This document shows, in pieces, positions 47,103 through 56,973 of a stretch of 64,000 nucleotides of DNA (its first letter is position 1; each line of letters begins with the position of its first letter). This stretch comes from Tatumella ptyseos ATCC 33301. GTDB taxonomy: Bacteria; Pseudomonadota; Gammaproteobacteria; Enterobacterales; Enterobacteriaceae. The stretch spans positions 1 to 64,000 of the forward strand of contig NZ_JMPR01000018.1 in assembly GCF_000735525.1 (NCBI RefSeq), in the 5' to 3' direction. The notes beneath the pieces were generated by a model that was not told where the DNA came from, made no database searches, and worked only from the letters and a program-made list of their open reading frames with translations. The translations under genes and the position numbers were made by a program.

Positions 47103-49934
47103 TTAAACAGATTTTAGTAATGGTTTCAGGAAGCGAGCGGTATGTGATGCGTCACATTCTGCAATAGTTTCCGGGCTACCGGCAACCAGGATCTCGCCAC
47201 CACCGCTGCCGCCTTCCGGCCCCAGGTCGACTATCCAGTCTGCGGTTTTAATCACATCGAGGTTATGTTCGATAACCACAATGGTATTCCCCTGGTCCCG
47301 TAACTGATGGAGTACGGCCAGCAGTTGCTGGATATCCGCGAAGTGGAGGCCGGTGGTCGGTTCGTCCAGAATATACAGCGTCTGACCCGTTCCGCGTTTA
47401 GAAAGCTCGCGCGCCAGTTTTACCCGCTGTGCTTCCCCGCCCGACAGCGTGGTCGCTGACTGACCCAGACGGATATAGGACAAGCCGACATCCATCAGGG
47501 TTTGCAGTTTACGCGCCAGTGCCGGTACCGCTTCGAAGAAGTCACGGGCTTCTTCGATAGTCATTTCCAGCACTTCGTGGATGCTCTTGCCCTTGTATTT
47601 TATCTCCAGTGTTTCGCGGTTATAACGTTTACCCTGGCACTGGTCACAAGGGACATAGATGTCCGGCAGAAAGTGCATTTCCACCTTAATCACCCCATCT
47701 CCCTGGCAGGCTTCGCAGCGTCCGCCACGCACGTTAAAACTGAAGCGGCCCGGCGTATATCCACGGCTGCGGGATTCCGGTACCCCGGCAAACAGTTCAC
47801 GTACCGGGGTGAAAATACCGGTATAGGTCGCCGGGTTGGAACGCGGTGTCCGGCCGATCGGGCTTTGATCGATGTCGATCACCTTATCAAAATGCTCCAG
47901 TCCTTTAATATCACGGTACGGCGCCGGTTCGATGACGGTTGCCCCGTTTAACTGGCGCTGAGCCAGCGGGAACAAGGTGTCGTTGATCAGGGTAGATTTC
48001 CCGGAACCGGACACCCCGGTCACACAGGTAAACAGACCCACAGGCAGCGTCAGCGTCACATTCTTCAGGTTATTACCGCGTGCACCGGTCAGGGTTAATA
48101 CCTTATCCGGCGACCCTTTTACCCGTTCTGCCGGGACTTCAATGCTGCGTTTGCCGCTGAGGAACTGCCCGGTCAGGGAGGCTTCATTGGCCATAATCGC
48201 ATTAACATCCCCTTCCGCGACGACCTGACCGCCATGAACCCCGGCACCGGGGCCGATATCGATCACATGGTCAGCCGCCCGGATAGCATCTTCGTCATGC
48301 TCGACTACAATGACGGTATTCCCCAGGTCACGCAGGTGCACCAGGGTACTCAGCAGGCGTTCATTATCACGCTGATGTAAGCCGATTGAGGGTTCATCAA
48401 GCACATACATCACTCCGACCAGTCCGGCACCGATCTGGCTTGCCAGACGGATACGTTGTGCTTCACCCCCGGAGAGGGTATCCGCAGAGCGGGAGAGCGA
48501 CAGGTAATTCAGACCGACATTGACCAGAAAGCTCAGACGTTCGCTGATCTCTTTTAAGACTTTTTCGGCAATTTTTGCCCGCTGGCCTTCCAGCTGCAGC
48601 TCATCAAAGAAAGTAGTCGCGTGACCGATACTCATCTCTGAAATTTCCGGCAACGTTGTTTCTGCGACAAAGACGTGACGTGCTTCTTCACGCAAACGGG
48701 TGCCATGACAACTGGTGCAGGAGCGGTTACTGATATATTTTGCCAGCTCGTCACGGACGGCATTGGATTCCGTCTCTTTGTAGCGGCGCTCCATATTATG
48801 CAGCACCCCTTCAAACGGGTGACGACGTACAGAGGTATCTCCGCGGTCGTTCACGTATTTGAATTCGATGTTTTCTTTACCGGATCCGTAAAGAATGACT
48901 TTTTTCACCTTATCACTCAGGGTGTTAAAAGGGGCTTCCACATCGAACTCATAATGTTCGCCCAGCGAACGCAGCATCTGGAAATAATAGAAGTTACGAC
49001 GGTCCCAGCCACGGATAGCGCCGCCGGCCAGAGAGATATCTTCATTCTGTACCACGCGCTGCGGGTCAAAAAATTGCTGTACCCCCAGGCCGTCACAGGT
49101 CGGGCAGGCCCCGGCCGGGTTATTAAAGGAAAACAGACGCGGTTCCAGCTCACGCATGCTGTAGCCGCAGACCGGACAGGCAAAGTTCGCTGAGAACAGT
49201 AATTCCGCGACGCTGCTGTCATCCATATCGGCGACAATGGCTGTGCCGCCGGAGAGTTCGAGTGTCGTTTCGAAGGATTCCGCCAGCCGGGTGGCCAGAT
49301 CATCACGCACTTTGAAACGGTCGACAACGACCTCAATGGTATGTTTCTTTTGCAGTTCCAGTTTTGGCGGATCAGACAGGTCACAGACTTCACCGTCGAT
49401 CCTGGCACGGATATATCCCTGCGCGGCCAGGTTTTCCAGTGTCTTACTGTGCTCACCTTTACGGTCTTTGATGACCGGTGCGAGCAGCATCAACCGGGTG
49501 CCTTCCGGCTGCTGCAACACCTGGTCGACCATCTGGCTGACGGTCTGGGCCGCTAAAGGCACATTATGTTCAGGGCACCGCGGTTCACCGACTCTGGCAA
49601 ATAACAGGCGCAGGTAGTCATGGATTTCGGTGATGGTACCGACCGTCGAACGCGGGTTGTGTGAGGTCGACTTCTGCTCAATAGAGATGGCCGGAGACAG
49701 CCCTTCAATATGGTCGACATCCGGCTTTTCCATCAGTGATAAAAACTGACGGGCATAGGCGGACAATGATTCCACATAACGGCGCTGACCTTCTGCATAC
49801 AGTGTGTCGAATGCCAGCGAGGATTTGCCAGAACCTGATAACCCGGTGACAACGACCAGCTTGTCGCGAGGGATAATCAGATTGATGTTTTTCAGGTTAT
49901 GGGTGCGGGCACCCCGTACTTCTATCTTATCCAT
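47103..49934 (-). CDS. uvrA: Excinuclease ABC subunit A
   Basis: Damage-recognition ATPase of nucleotide excision repair, 943 residues. Two ABC modules have Walker [11 protein letters not shown] near the N-terminus and [10 protein letters not shown] in the second half, each with a signature [10 protein letters not shown]. Zinc modules are CPVCGY with CPTCDG, and CEACQGDG with CDQC. It is divergent from ssb, as in E. coli, with a LexA box upstream. Confidence 0.97.
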   Translation of the reverse strand: MDKIEVRGARTHNLKNINLIIPRDKLVVVTGLSGSGKSSLAFDTLYAEGQRRYVESLSAYARQFLSLMEKPDVDHIEGLSPAISIEQKSTSHNPRSTVGTITEIHDYLRLLFARVGEPRCPEHNVPLAAQTVSQMVDQVLQQPEGTRLMLLAPVIKDRKGEHSKTLENLAAQGYIRARIDGEVCDLSDPPKLELQKKHTIEVVVDRFKVRDDLATRLAESFETTLELSGGTAIVADMDDSSVAELLFSANFACPVCGYSMRELEPRLFSFNNPAGACPTCDGLGVQQFFDPQRVVQNEDISLAGGAIRGWDRRNFYYFQMLRSLGEHYEFDVEAPFNTLSDKVKKVILYGSGKENIEFKYVNDRGDTSVRRHPFEGVLHNMERRYKETESNAVRDELAKYISNRSCTSCHGTRLREEARHVFVAETTLPEISEMSIGHATTFFDELQLEGQRAKIAEKVLKEISERLSFLVNVGLNYLSLSRSADTLSGGEAQRIRLASQIGAGLVGVMYVLDEPSIGLHQRDNERLLSTLVHLRDLGNTVIVVEHDEDAIRAADHVIDIGPGAGVHGGQVVAEGDVNAIMANEASLTGQFLSGKRSIEVPAERVKGSPDKVLTLTGARGNNLKNVTLTLPVGLFTCVTGVSGSGKSTLINDTLFPLAQRQLNGATVIEPAPYRDIKGLEHFDKVIDIDQSPIGRTPRSNPATYTGIFTPVRELFAGVPESRSRGYTPGRFSFNVRGGRCEACQGDGVIKVEMHFLPDIYVPCDQCQGKRYNRETLEIKYKGKSIHEVLEMTIEEARDFFEAVPALARKLQTLMDVGLSYIRLGQSATTLSGGEAQRVKLARELSKRGTGQTLYILDEPTTGLHFADIQQLLAVLHQLRDQGNTIVVIEHNLDVIKTADWIVDLGPEGGSGGGEILVAGSPETIAECDASHTARFLKPLLKSV

Positions 49935-50386
49935 TCACCTTTCCCGGAGTATCAGCGTCGTCCATGCCTGCTGAGGAGACATGGGGAGAATCAAACGAAC
50001 CATTATGGCATAAAAAATAAACTGATTAAATATCCAGTAGTCTGACGAAAGAACCGGTCACCGGCAGAGGCAGGTCAGTCCCGGACGTGCGTATCTGTTT
50101 TTCGTCAGTGACTGCCTTTTACTATAGATGATTTATGTCAGGCTGCTGTGTCGTGGCGTGTGGCGCACGGCTGTCTGGCGGAATTTCCGGCAGAAAAAGG
50201 CCCGCCGGCTGTTTTTTTAATCATCCGCGGCAGGGGAGCATCGGGGTTTTCGGCCTCCGCCCGGGGCGCAGGGTGAGATGTGCGGCATGACTGCCGGAAA
50301 GCGGTTCGAAAGTATCACTATCGGTACGTGACGTGGTATGATTTACCGCTTAGACTTTGAGTAATTATTCTTCAGGAGAGACCTCT
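49935..50386. other. uvrA-ssb divergent intergenic region
   Basis: About 450 bp without a convincing gene. It contains the LexA box at 50022-50037, a CCGGC/GCCGG hairpin (50187-50208) followed by seven T residues, and a TATGAT -10-like hexamer at 50337-50342 that suits ssb. The hairpin plus T-run could end a short uncharacterised transcript, but I see no supporting promoter. Confidence 0.5.
50022..50037 (-). promoter_or_regulatory. LexA box of uvrA (and possibly ssb)
   Basis: CTGATTAAATATCCAG has the CTG-N10-CAG form with an AT-rich core. It lies 88 nt upstream of the uvrA start, comparable to the SOS box of E. coli uvrA. Confidence 0.7.
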
Positions 50387-50932
50387 ATGGCCAGTCGCGG
50401 CGTTAACAAAGTGATTCTTGTCGGGAATCTGGGACAGGACCCGGAAGTCCGTTATATGCCAAATGGTGGTGCGGTTACCAACATTACACTGGCCACCTCA
50501 GAAAGCTGGCGTGACAAGCAGACCGGTGAAAACAAAGAAATTACCGAATGGCACCGTGTGGTTCTGTTCGGCAAACTGGCTGAAGTTGCCGGTGAGTATC
50601 TGCGTAAAGGTTCTCAGGTTTACATCGAAGGTCAGTTACGTACCCGTAAATGGCAGGATCAGGGTGGTCAGGACCGTTACACGACCGAAGTGGTTGTTAA
50701 CGTCGGTGGTACCATGCAGATGCTGGGTGGCCGTCAGGGCGGTAACGGCGGAGCACCTGCCGGCGGGCAGGGGAATAATAATGGCTGGGGTCAGCCACAG
50801 CAGCCGCAGCAGTCACAGGGCGGTAACCAGTTCAGCGGCGGCGGTTCAGCACCGGCAGCACGTCCGCAACAGAACAGCGCCCCGGCTAGCAGCGAACCAC
50901 CGATGGATTTCGACGACGATATCCCGTTCTGA
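50387..50932 (+). CDS. ssb: Single-stranded DNA-binding protein
   Basis: 181 residues. The OB-fold (residues 1-112) opens [21 protein letters not shown] Gly/Gln/Asn/Pro-rich linker follows, and the acidic tip DFDDDIPF recruits replication and repair proteins. The ATG at 50387 follows CAGGAGAG. The linker ending and tip are canonical, so the gene is intact although a flagellar island starts 700 bp downstream. Confidence 0.97.
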   Translation: MASRGVNKVILVGNLGQDPEVRYMPNGGAVTNITLATSESWRDKQTGENKEITEWHRVVLFGKLAEVAGEYLRKGSQVYIEGQLRTRKWQDQGGQDRYTTEVVVNVGGTMQMLGGRQGGNGGAPAGGQGNNNGWGQPQQPQQSQGGNQFSGGGSAPAARPQQNSAPASSEPPMDFDDDIPF

Positions 50933-50997
50933 ATGATATAAAACCATTACCGGTCCGTTTTATTTAACAGGCTGAGTTTACTGGCAATAAAATATAA

Positions 50998-51036
50998 AGC
51001 CCTTTAAATATATAAATATTTAGAGGGCTTTTTTCT
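50998..51036 (+). terminator. ssb terminator
   Basis: AAGCCCTTTAAATA / TATTTAGAGGGCTT forms a long, slightly imperfect stem followed by TTTTTT. Confidence 0.85.
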
Positions 51037-51104
51037 CAGCTTTTTCAGGCCCGGCTTATCCGTACTGACGGGTCTTCGGTCTGAAAATCATACGGGTGAA
51101 TGCT

Positions 51105-51464
51105 ATGAAAAAAGGCAGTATAAAAGCATTATCAGTCGTTTCACCTGCGGGCCAACTGATTGCTGCTGGCAGGAAAACCATTGAAGTACGCAGGTGGTTA
51201 CCCGAGCTTTCACCAGACGAAGACCTTCTGATCGTCGAGAACCCCAATTATTTAATGAAAGACGGCGATGAAGAAGCGGGCATAGCCGTTGCTGTGGTTA
51301 ACATCCGTTCTGTTCGTCCCTTTACTTCTGACGATATTTCCGCGGCTTGTGCTTCCTGCTTTGAAGAGGGTTGGTTCGCCTGGGAGATCAGTCAGGTCAG
51401 ACGACTCAGCCCGGTCAAAAGCGTCAAAGCTGCCAGGAAGATCTATTCTATTGAATGGGATTGA
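51105..51464 (+). CDS. ASCH-domain protein
   Basis: 119 residues. The ASCH (PUA-like) fold is indicated by the opening IKALSVVSPAGQLIAAGRKT, then IEVRRW, and by the LLIVENPN strand; the C-terminus runs PVKSVKAARKIYSIEW. Related small ASCH proteins bind RNA or act on modified nucleosides (YqfB-type amidohydrolases), but the catalytic residues of YqfB cannot be confirmed here. A GTG at 51096 could add three residues. It sits alone between ssb and the flagellar cluster. Confidence 0.78.
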   Translation: MKKGSIKALSVVSPAGQLIAAGRKTIEVRRWLPELSPDEDLLIVENPNYLMKDGDEEAGIAVAVVNIRSVRPFTSDDISAACASCFEEGWFAWEISQVRRLSPVKSVKAARKIYSIEWD

Positions 51465-51598
51465 ATATTTTCTTTCAGTTGTTCCATTCGTTCACCGGTA
51501 AAAAGAATATCCGTGAACTACCGTTCTGATTATCGTCTGATCAAAGCGGTTCTGTCCGGCCAGCCTTTTGCCGGAGATACGGCGGTCACCCGCCGGGT

Positions 51599-53680
51599 TT
51601 AAGACAGATGCCCGCGGATCACCACTTCCAGGTCTTCAGGGACCTCGTTATAAGAAAGCACAAACAGCTCACGTGAAAATGAACGGGCATAGCGCGCCAG
51701 CAGTGGCCGTAATGCCGGTGGGACGATCAGTACCGGAGGCAGGTTTTCGGCTTTCATCTGTTCGGTGATCAGCGGCATATTGGTTTGTAACTGCGTTAAC
51801 AGATGCGGATCCAGCGGCACGTTATCCAGTTCTTTATTACCTGCCGCCTGCTGGGCGCGTAACAGCAGGTCCTCTAAGGCATCACTGAGGGTGAATACCG
51901 CAAACTGCCGGTGATCCTTATTGATCCCGTGGACTATCTGACGACGAAGAGCGTAGCGGACATCGGCGGATAACAGCAGCGGATCTTTGGTGATCTGGTG
52001 CCCGGCGAGCAGTGCCGTGGCAATGGTGACAATATCCTTCAGGCTGACATTGTCGGTCAGTAACTGACGGTAGATACGTAACTGTTGGGTGTAATTCAGT
52101 GCTGCATTTAAGTCTTCACTTAACCGGGGTGCGGGCTGGGCTAACCGGCGATGCAGTGCCGTAATATCATCGTACTGAAAAAGCTCCGGCAGATACTGCT
52201 TCACGACTTTATTTACATGCGTTGCAATTACGCTGGCGCAATCGACTACCTGATACCCGAAGCGTAGCGCCTGGCTTTTCTGTGCAGGATCAATCCAGAT
52301 AGCAGACATACCATAGGCGGGATCGGTCCCGAGAATACCGTCCAGTTCGCCATAGACTTCACTGCTGGCGAGCGCCATCAGTTTATCGGCATGGACTTCC
52401 CCCAATGCGGCGCGGACACCATGGATCATAATACTGTACTGCATGGGCTTCAGACGGAAGTTTTCCCGTACCTGAATTTCGGGCAGCAGCACACCGCTAC
52501 TCTCAGAAAGTACCTGCCTGACGCCGGTGATCCGCTGAGACAATAAACCGCCCTGATGTTTGTCGATCAGGCTGACCAGCCGGTAACCCAGGTTAAGGCC
52601 GACCGGTTCGGTGACGGAGAGGTTTTCCCAGTGCAGCTGAGGGACTTCCGGCTCCAGCGCATTCTCCACCACATCCGTCGCGGACTGGCTGGCTGCCAGA
52701 ACACGTTTTGACTGACGCCATCCGGCAAAACTCAGCAAAAGCGCAAAGCTCAGGAAGGCAACATGTGGCATCCCGGGGACGAGCGCCATGGCGAGCATAA
52801 TGCCGGCAACGGTATACAGAATGGCAGGCTGGGCCAGTAGCTGTTGACGAACTTCGTGACGGATATCCTGGCCATCACTGACCCGGGTCACAATGATCGC
52901 GGCCGCCGTTGACAGCAGCAGTGAAGGCAGTTGCGCGACCAGACCATCGCCGATCGTTAGCAGGGCATACTGCTGAAAGGCATGACCGGCATCCAGATGG
53001 TGTTTAAATATGCCGATAGCGACGCCACCGACCATATTGATCACCAGAATCAACATACCGGCGATCGCATCACCCCGCACAAACTTCGAGGCCCCATCCA
53101 TCGACCCATAGAAGTCAGCTTCGCGGGTCACTTCAGAACGTCGTTCGCGGGCCTGGGCCTGAGTAATGATCCCGGCGTTAAGGTCGGCATCAATGGCCAT
53201 TTGTTTGCCGGGCATGGCATCCAGCGTAAAGCGTGCTGAGACCTCAGAAATACGTTCCGCGCCTTTGGTGATCACCACGAAGTTAACGATCATCAGGATC
53301 ACAAAAACGACAAACCCGACCAGGAAGTCTCCGCCAATCACGACCTGACCGAAGGCTTCTATCACTTTCCCTGCCGCCCCTTCGCCTTCCTGACCATGCA
53401 GCAGCACAACCCGCGTTGAGGCGACATTCATGGACAGTCTCAGCAGCGTGGTGATCAGCAGCAGTGTCGGAAAGATACTGAAATCCAGGGGTCGTTGTGC
53501 ATTGACGGAGACCAGCAGGATCAATATTGCCAGCACAATATTGAAGGTGAACAGGCAATCCAGTATCAGTGGGTCCAGCGGCAAAATGATCATGGCCAGC
53601 ACTGCCATAATCAGCAGTGGCAGGCCCAGCGGAAGCGCTTTGCCGCGCCGGAGCCAGTGAGTCAATGGCAATTTATTCAC
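51599..53680 (-). CDS. lfhA: Flag-2 flagellar export protein LfhA (FlhA family)
   Basis: 693-residue export-gate protein. Eight membrane segments fill the N-terminal 310 residues, and a cytoplasmic domain that docks chaperone-substrate complexes follows. The FHIPEP family block runs from RLSMNVASTRVVLLHG through AIDADLNAGIITQAQARERR to GDAIAGMLI. It is the last gene of the minus-strand lfi/lfh operon and overlaps lfhB by 8 bp. Confidence 0.93.
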   Translation of the reverse strand: MNKLPLTHWLRRGKALPLGLPLLIMAVLAMIILPLDPLILDCLFTFNIVLAILILLVSVNAQRPLDFSIFPTLLLITTLLRLSMNVASTRVVLLHGQEGEGAAGKVIEAFGQVVIGGDFLVGFVVFVILMIVNFVVITKGAERISEVSARFTLDAMPGKQMAIDADLNAGIITQAQARERRSEVTREADFYGSMDGASKFVRGDAIAGMLILVINMVGGVAIGIFKHHLDAGHAFQQYALLTIGDGLVAQLPSLLLSTAAAIIVTRVSDGQDIRHEVRQQLLAQPAILYTVAGIMLAMALVPGMPHVAFLSFALLLSFAGWRQSKRVLAASQSATDVVENALEPEVPQLHWENLSVTEPVGLNLGYRLVSLIDKHQGGLLSQRITGVRQVLSESSGVLLPEIQVRENFRLKPMQYSIMIHGVRAALGEVHADKLMALASSEVYGELDGILGTDPAYGMSAIWIDPAQKSQALRFGYQVVDCASVIATHVNKVVKQYLPELFQYDDITALHRRLAQPAPRLSEDLNAALNYTQQLRIYRQLLTDNVSLKDIVTIATALLAGHQITKDPLLLSADVRYALRRQIVHGINKDHRQFAVFTLSDALEDLLLRAQQAAGNKELDNVPLDPHLLTQLQTNMPLITEQMKAENLPPVLIVPPALRPLLARYARSFSRELFVLSYNEVPEDLEVVIRGHLS

Positions 53681-54797
53681 GGAATTGTCCTTCTGAAGGC
53701 ATCGGGATTTTTCGATTGATGGTCGGTTTTAGCTGAGATTTATCCTGCCGCCAGCGTCGTAATTGCATGACGTAGGTCAGTACATGGGCGATGGCCTGAT
53801 AAAGCTGATTCGGGATCTGCTGATTAACACGTGTCGAGGCATAGACGGCCCGGGCCAGCGGCGCGAACTCAACGATTTCTATCTGATGTTCTTCGCCAAT
53901 CTGTCGGATATAAAGCGCCAGTTCATCGGCCCCTTTCGCGACCACATACGGTGCTGCCGCCGCCTGCGGATCATATTTCAGTGCCACCGCATAGTGGGTC
54001 GGGTTGGTGATAATCACATTGGCCTGCGGCACGGTTTTTCTGAGTTGCCCCTGGGCCAGCTGGCGTTGTAACTGGCGTAAACGTCCTTTGATCTGCGGGT
54101 TCCCTTCGCTGTGTTTAAATTCATCTTTGACTTCCTGTCGCGTCATTCGCATTTTACGCCGGAACTGATAGCGGCTGAGTGGCCATTCAATCAGGGCAAA
54201 CCCCAGCATCAGCAGCACAAAATAGCCGAAAAGACGGGCGACCAGAGTCAGTCCTTTGCTCATCGCCACAGGCCAGCCGAGCTGCGATAACAACATGATT
54301 TCCTGTAGTGAGTGGCGTAATAACAGGCTTAGCATCAGTAAAATAAGCCCGGCTTTCAGTATCACTTTCGCTAATTCGATAAAATTATCGGCGGCAAACA
54401 AGCGGGTAAAACCGGTTAACGGATTCAGTCGTTTACCGTCCGGCACGATTTTTTTCAGGCTGAATATCCACCCGCCGCTGAACAGCGTAGCGATACCGGC
54501 GGCCAGCGGAACCGCACAAAAGCTGAGTGTGATGGTTAATAACAATCCCAGCGCTTTACCGGTCAGCAGAATTAAACGTGACCCCGGGTCAGGGGTATGC
54601 GCTATCTCAGACGCTTGCCGGAAAAAATCGCCAATCAGATGCCAGTACCAGGGAAGTAACCCGGTCAGGGTCATAAAGGCGACTGCCAGTGAAATTGCGG
54701 ATGAAAACTCTTTGGCCCGCCCGGTATCGCCTTTTTCGCGGGCTTTTTTAAGTTTTGCCGGTGTTGCCTTCTCGCTTTTATCACTGGCCTGAGACAT
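53673..54797 (-). CDS. lfhB: Flag-2 flagellar export switch protein LfhB (FlhB family)
   Basis: 374 residues with a basic N-terminus (EKATPAKLKKAREKGD), four membrane segments, and a cytoplasmic domain with the self-cleavage site Asn265-Pro266-Thr267-His268 (TNPTHYAVAL). Cleavage there switches export from rod/hook to filament substrates. It overlaps lfiR by 17 bp and lfhA by 8 bp. Confidence 0.94.
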   Translation of the reverse strand: MSQASDKSEKATPAKLKKAREKGDTGRAKEFSSAISLAVAFMTLTGLLPWYWHLIGDFFRQASEIAHTPDPGSRLILLTGKALGLLLTITLSFCAVPLAAGIATLFSGGWIFSLKKIVPDGKRLNPLTGFTRLFAADNFIELAKVILKAGLILLMLSLLLRHSLQEIMLLSQLGWPVAMSKGLTLVARLFGYFVLLMLGFALIEWPLSRYQFRRKMRMTRQEVKDEFKHSEGNPQIKGRLRQLQRQLAQGQLRKTVPQANVIITNPTHYAVALKYDPQAAAAPYVVAKGADELALYIRQIGEEHQIEIVEFAPLARAVYASTRVNQQIPNQLYQAIAHVLTYVMQLRRWRQDKSQLKPTINRKIPMPSEGQFRE

Positions 54798-55563
54798 GGG
54801 CTGTCCTCAGCAGGTCAAACTGATGAATGACCTGATCCGTCAGTGAGAGATAGTGTCCCGACAGGGTCGGGATCAGTAAGGCAATACTGATTATCCCGGC
54901 CAGTGCCGCCAGCGGGAAACCCAGAGAGAATAAATTCAGTGTCGGTGATATTTTATTAAGTAGACCAAAGACGCCCTGAATTAATAACATGATCACCGTT
55001 GAGGGCAGGGCGATGATCACCGCCGCAGAGATTATCCAGCCAAAACTGATAATTAAGGTATTTACCGAAGGCCAGTTAAGTGCCGAGCCTACCGGCCAAT
55101 AGACAAATCCCTGATACAACACCGTCACCAGTAATAAGTGGCCGTTGGCTGCAAAAAAGATCAGCACCATGGTTAAATTAAACAGTTGTGAGACCAGGGT
55201 ATTACTGGTGCCATTGTTCGGGTCGTTCTGTACTGCCATCGACAGGCCCATATTCATGGCAATGATCTGGCCTGCTGTCTGTAATGCTGAGAAGGCGAGT
55301 TGCAGCAGTTGGCCGAAAATGAGTCCCCAGGCAATTTGTTCGGCAACCTGGGTGAGCAGGGCGACGGATAAAAATGCCGGGGGTGAGGTCACCGGCAGCA
55401 GGGGAGCAATTAACGCCGTCAGCACCAGTGAGAGGACGATCCTGACTTTTCGCGGAATCAATGTACTATCAGCCAGCGGGCTGAATTGCAGAAACGACAC
55501 TATCCTGACCCAGGGTAATAGCAGGGCTAACAGATGGCTGTAAAATCCTGAGAGATCAAGCAT
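54781..55563 (-). CDS. lfiR: Flag-2 flagellar export protein LfiR (FliR family)
   Basis: 260 residues with about six membrane segments. FliR family features are FLQFSPLADSTLIPRKVRI near the N-terminus and MNMGLSMAVQNDPNNGTSN in the middle. It is part of the export gate with LfiP and LfiQ and follows lfiQ by 5 nt. Confidence 0.92.
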   Translation of the reverse strand: MLDLSGFYSHLLALLLPWVRIVSFLQFSPLADSTLIPRKVRIVLSLVLTALIAPLLPVTSPPAFLSVALLTQVAEQIAWGLIFGQLLQLAFSALQTAGQIIAMNMGLSMAVQNDPNNGTSNTLVSQLFNLTMVLIFFAANGHLLLVTVLYQGFVYWPVGSALNWPSVNTLIISFGWIISAAVIIALPSTVIMLLIQGVFGLLNKISPTLNLFSLGFPLAALAGIISIALLIPTLSGHYLSLTDQVIHQFDLLRTAHVSGQ

Positions 55564-55568
55564 GCCGG

Positions 55569-55841
55569 TTAACCTGAAATATTCCCGGCCTGATGAAAGA
55601 GCACCTGCGTAAAGTCGATGAGCTTAATCAGTATCCATTTTCCGGTCACAATCAGTACCAGCAGGGTCACGACCAGACGAGGGAGGAAGCTGAGGGTTTG
55701 TTCATTAATCTGTGTGGCCGCCTGGAAGATACTGACACAGAGACCGACCAGTAATCCGGGCAGAATAATAACGGCAGAAATCAGCAGGACTAACTGAATG
55801 GCACCGCCCATTTGGTCACTGATGCTATCTAACGTGAACAT
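55569..55841 (-). CDS. lfiQ: Flag-2 flagellar export protein LfiQ (FliQ family)
   Basis: 90 residues, two membrane hairpins, with the FliQ core LVGLCVSIFQAATQINEQTL. It follows lfiP by 2 nt. Confidence 0.93.
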   Translation of the reverse strand: MFTLDSISDQMGGAIQLVLLISAVIILPGLLVGLCVSIFQAATQINEQTLSFLPRLVVTLLVLIVTGKWILIKLIDFTQVLFHQAGNISG

Positions 55842-55843
55842 GA

Positions 55844-56593
55844 TTAAAAACCCTGGATACTTTGGGTCAGCGTGCCGGTGATCAGTGACCAGCCATCACA
55901 TAATACAAACAGCAGTAATTTGAACGGCAGCGACACCACCATCGGTGAAAGCATCATCATTCCCATGGCCATTAAAATGCTCGAGACAATTAAGTCGATG
56001 ACCAGGAACGGCAAATAGATCATAAAGCCAATCTGAAACGCCGTCTTTAACTCACTCAGTAAATACGCAGGAGTAATAATGGTCAGATCCTGATCGGCAG
56101 GGTTGCCGGTCACATGCGCAATACTCATGATCTGGCTCATGGCTGTTTTACTGGTTTGGGCCAGCATAAATTTCTTCAAAGGCTGGCTGGCGTCAATCAG
56201 CGCTTCATTGAGCGAAATTTTCCCTGCCTGATAAGGGATCAGCGCTTCCTGATTGATCGTCGTCCATACCGGGCGCATCACCAGCAGTGTCAGACAAAGC
56301 GCGATACCGGTCAGTACCTTATTCGGTGGGGTTTGCTGTAATCCCAGCGCCTGACGCAGTATGGCTAAGACAATAATAAAGCGGGTGAAACTCGTCATCA
56401 TCAGTACCATCACCGGCAGTAAACCGAGCAAGGTCATCAGGATCAGGATTTCAATATTCACGCTATAGCTCTGCCCGCCCGGGCCACTGCGGGTACTGAA
56501 TAATGTCAGGCCCGGTTCCGCCGCCGTCAGACAAGGCGTCACTATCATCAGTAAACCGGCGCAGAATTGTCGCCAGTAACGGCAGACATTCAT
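55844..56593 (-). CDS. lfiP: Flag-2 flagellar export protein LfiP (FliP family)
   Basis: 249 residues with a cleavable-type signal sequence (to about TAAEPG, residue 27) and four further membrane segments. Signatures are MTSFTRFIIVLAILRQALG and FLVIDLIVSSILMAMGMMM. It overlaps lfiN by 4 bp. Confidence 0.94.
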   Translation of the reverse strand: MNVCRYWRQFCAGLLMIVTPCLTAAEPGLTLFSTRSGPGGQSYSVNIEILILMTLLGLLPVMVLMMTSFTRFIIVLAILRQALGLQQTPPNKVLTGIALCLTLLVMRPVWTTINQEALIPYQAGKISLNEALIDASQPLKKFMLAQTSKTAMSQIMSIAHVTGNPADQDLTIITPAYLLSELKTAFQIGFMIYLPFLVIDLIVSSILMAMGMMMLSPMVVSLPFKLLLFVLCDGWSLITGTLTQSIQGF

Positions 56594-56970
56594 GAGGTCA
56601 GGTCACTTAACGGCTGGCCGGTGAATTCGATAATACGTAAACCATATTTATCATTTACCACGACAACTTCAGCTTTACCAAACAGCACGCCGTTAACTTT
56701 TAAATCCAGCGGCTCACCGGCCATTTTATTCAATTCAATGACCGTATTTTTATCCACCGCTAACAGGTCGGCCAGAGAGACACTGACAGAAGCCACTTCT
56801 AAGGTCAGTGTTAACGGAATACGGTTAAATAACTGGCGTTTCCGGTTTTCTTCCTGACGTTGTTGTGAGTTCACTGCGGCATTATCTTCCGTCGTGGTGG
56901 CGGATAACTCATCAAAATTAATATCATCCAGAGAAAAAGCTGACGGTGTTTGATTATCTTCGTAATTCAT
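56590..56970 (-). CDS. lfiN: Flag-2 C-ring protein LfiN (FliN family)
   Basis: 126 residues. A variable acidic N-terminus precedes the SpoA domain with IPLTLTLEVASVSVSLADLL, VIELNKMAGEPLDLKVNGV and GLRIIEF. It forms the bottom of the C-ring with LfiM, whose gene ends 3 nt upstream. Confidence 0.92.
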   Translation of the reverse strand: MNYEDNQTPSAFSLDDINFDELSATTTEDNAAVNSQQRQEENRKRQLFNRIPLTLTLEVASVSVSLADLLAVDKNTVIELNKMAGEPLDLKVNGVLFGKAEVVVVNDKYGLRIIEFTGQPLSDLTS

Positions 56971-56973
56971 TAT

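Noticed and set aside
50134-50292. Possible 52-codon plus-strand gene in the uvrA-ssb spacer
   Set aside because: No ribosome site, Gly/Arg/Cys-rich random-looking translation, and it runs through the hairpin/T-run.
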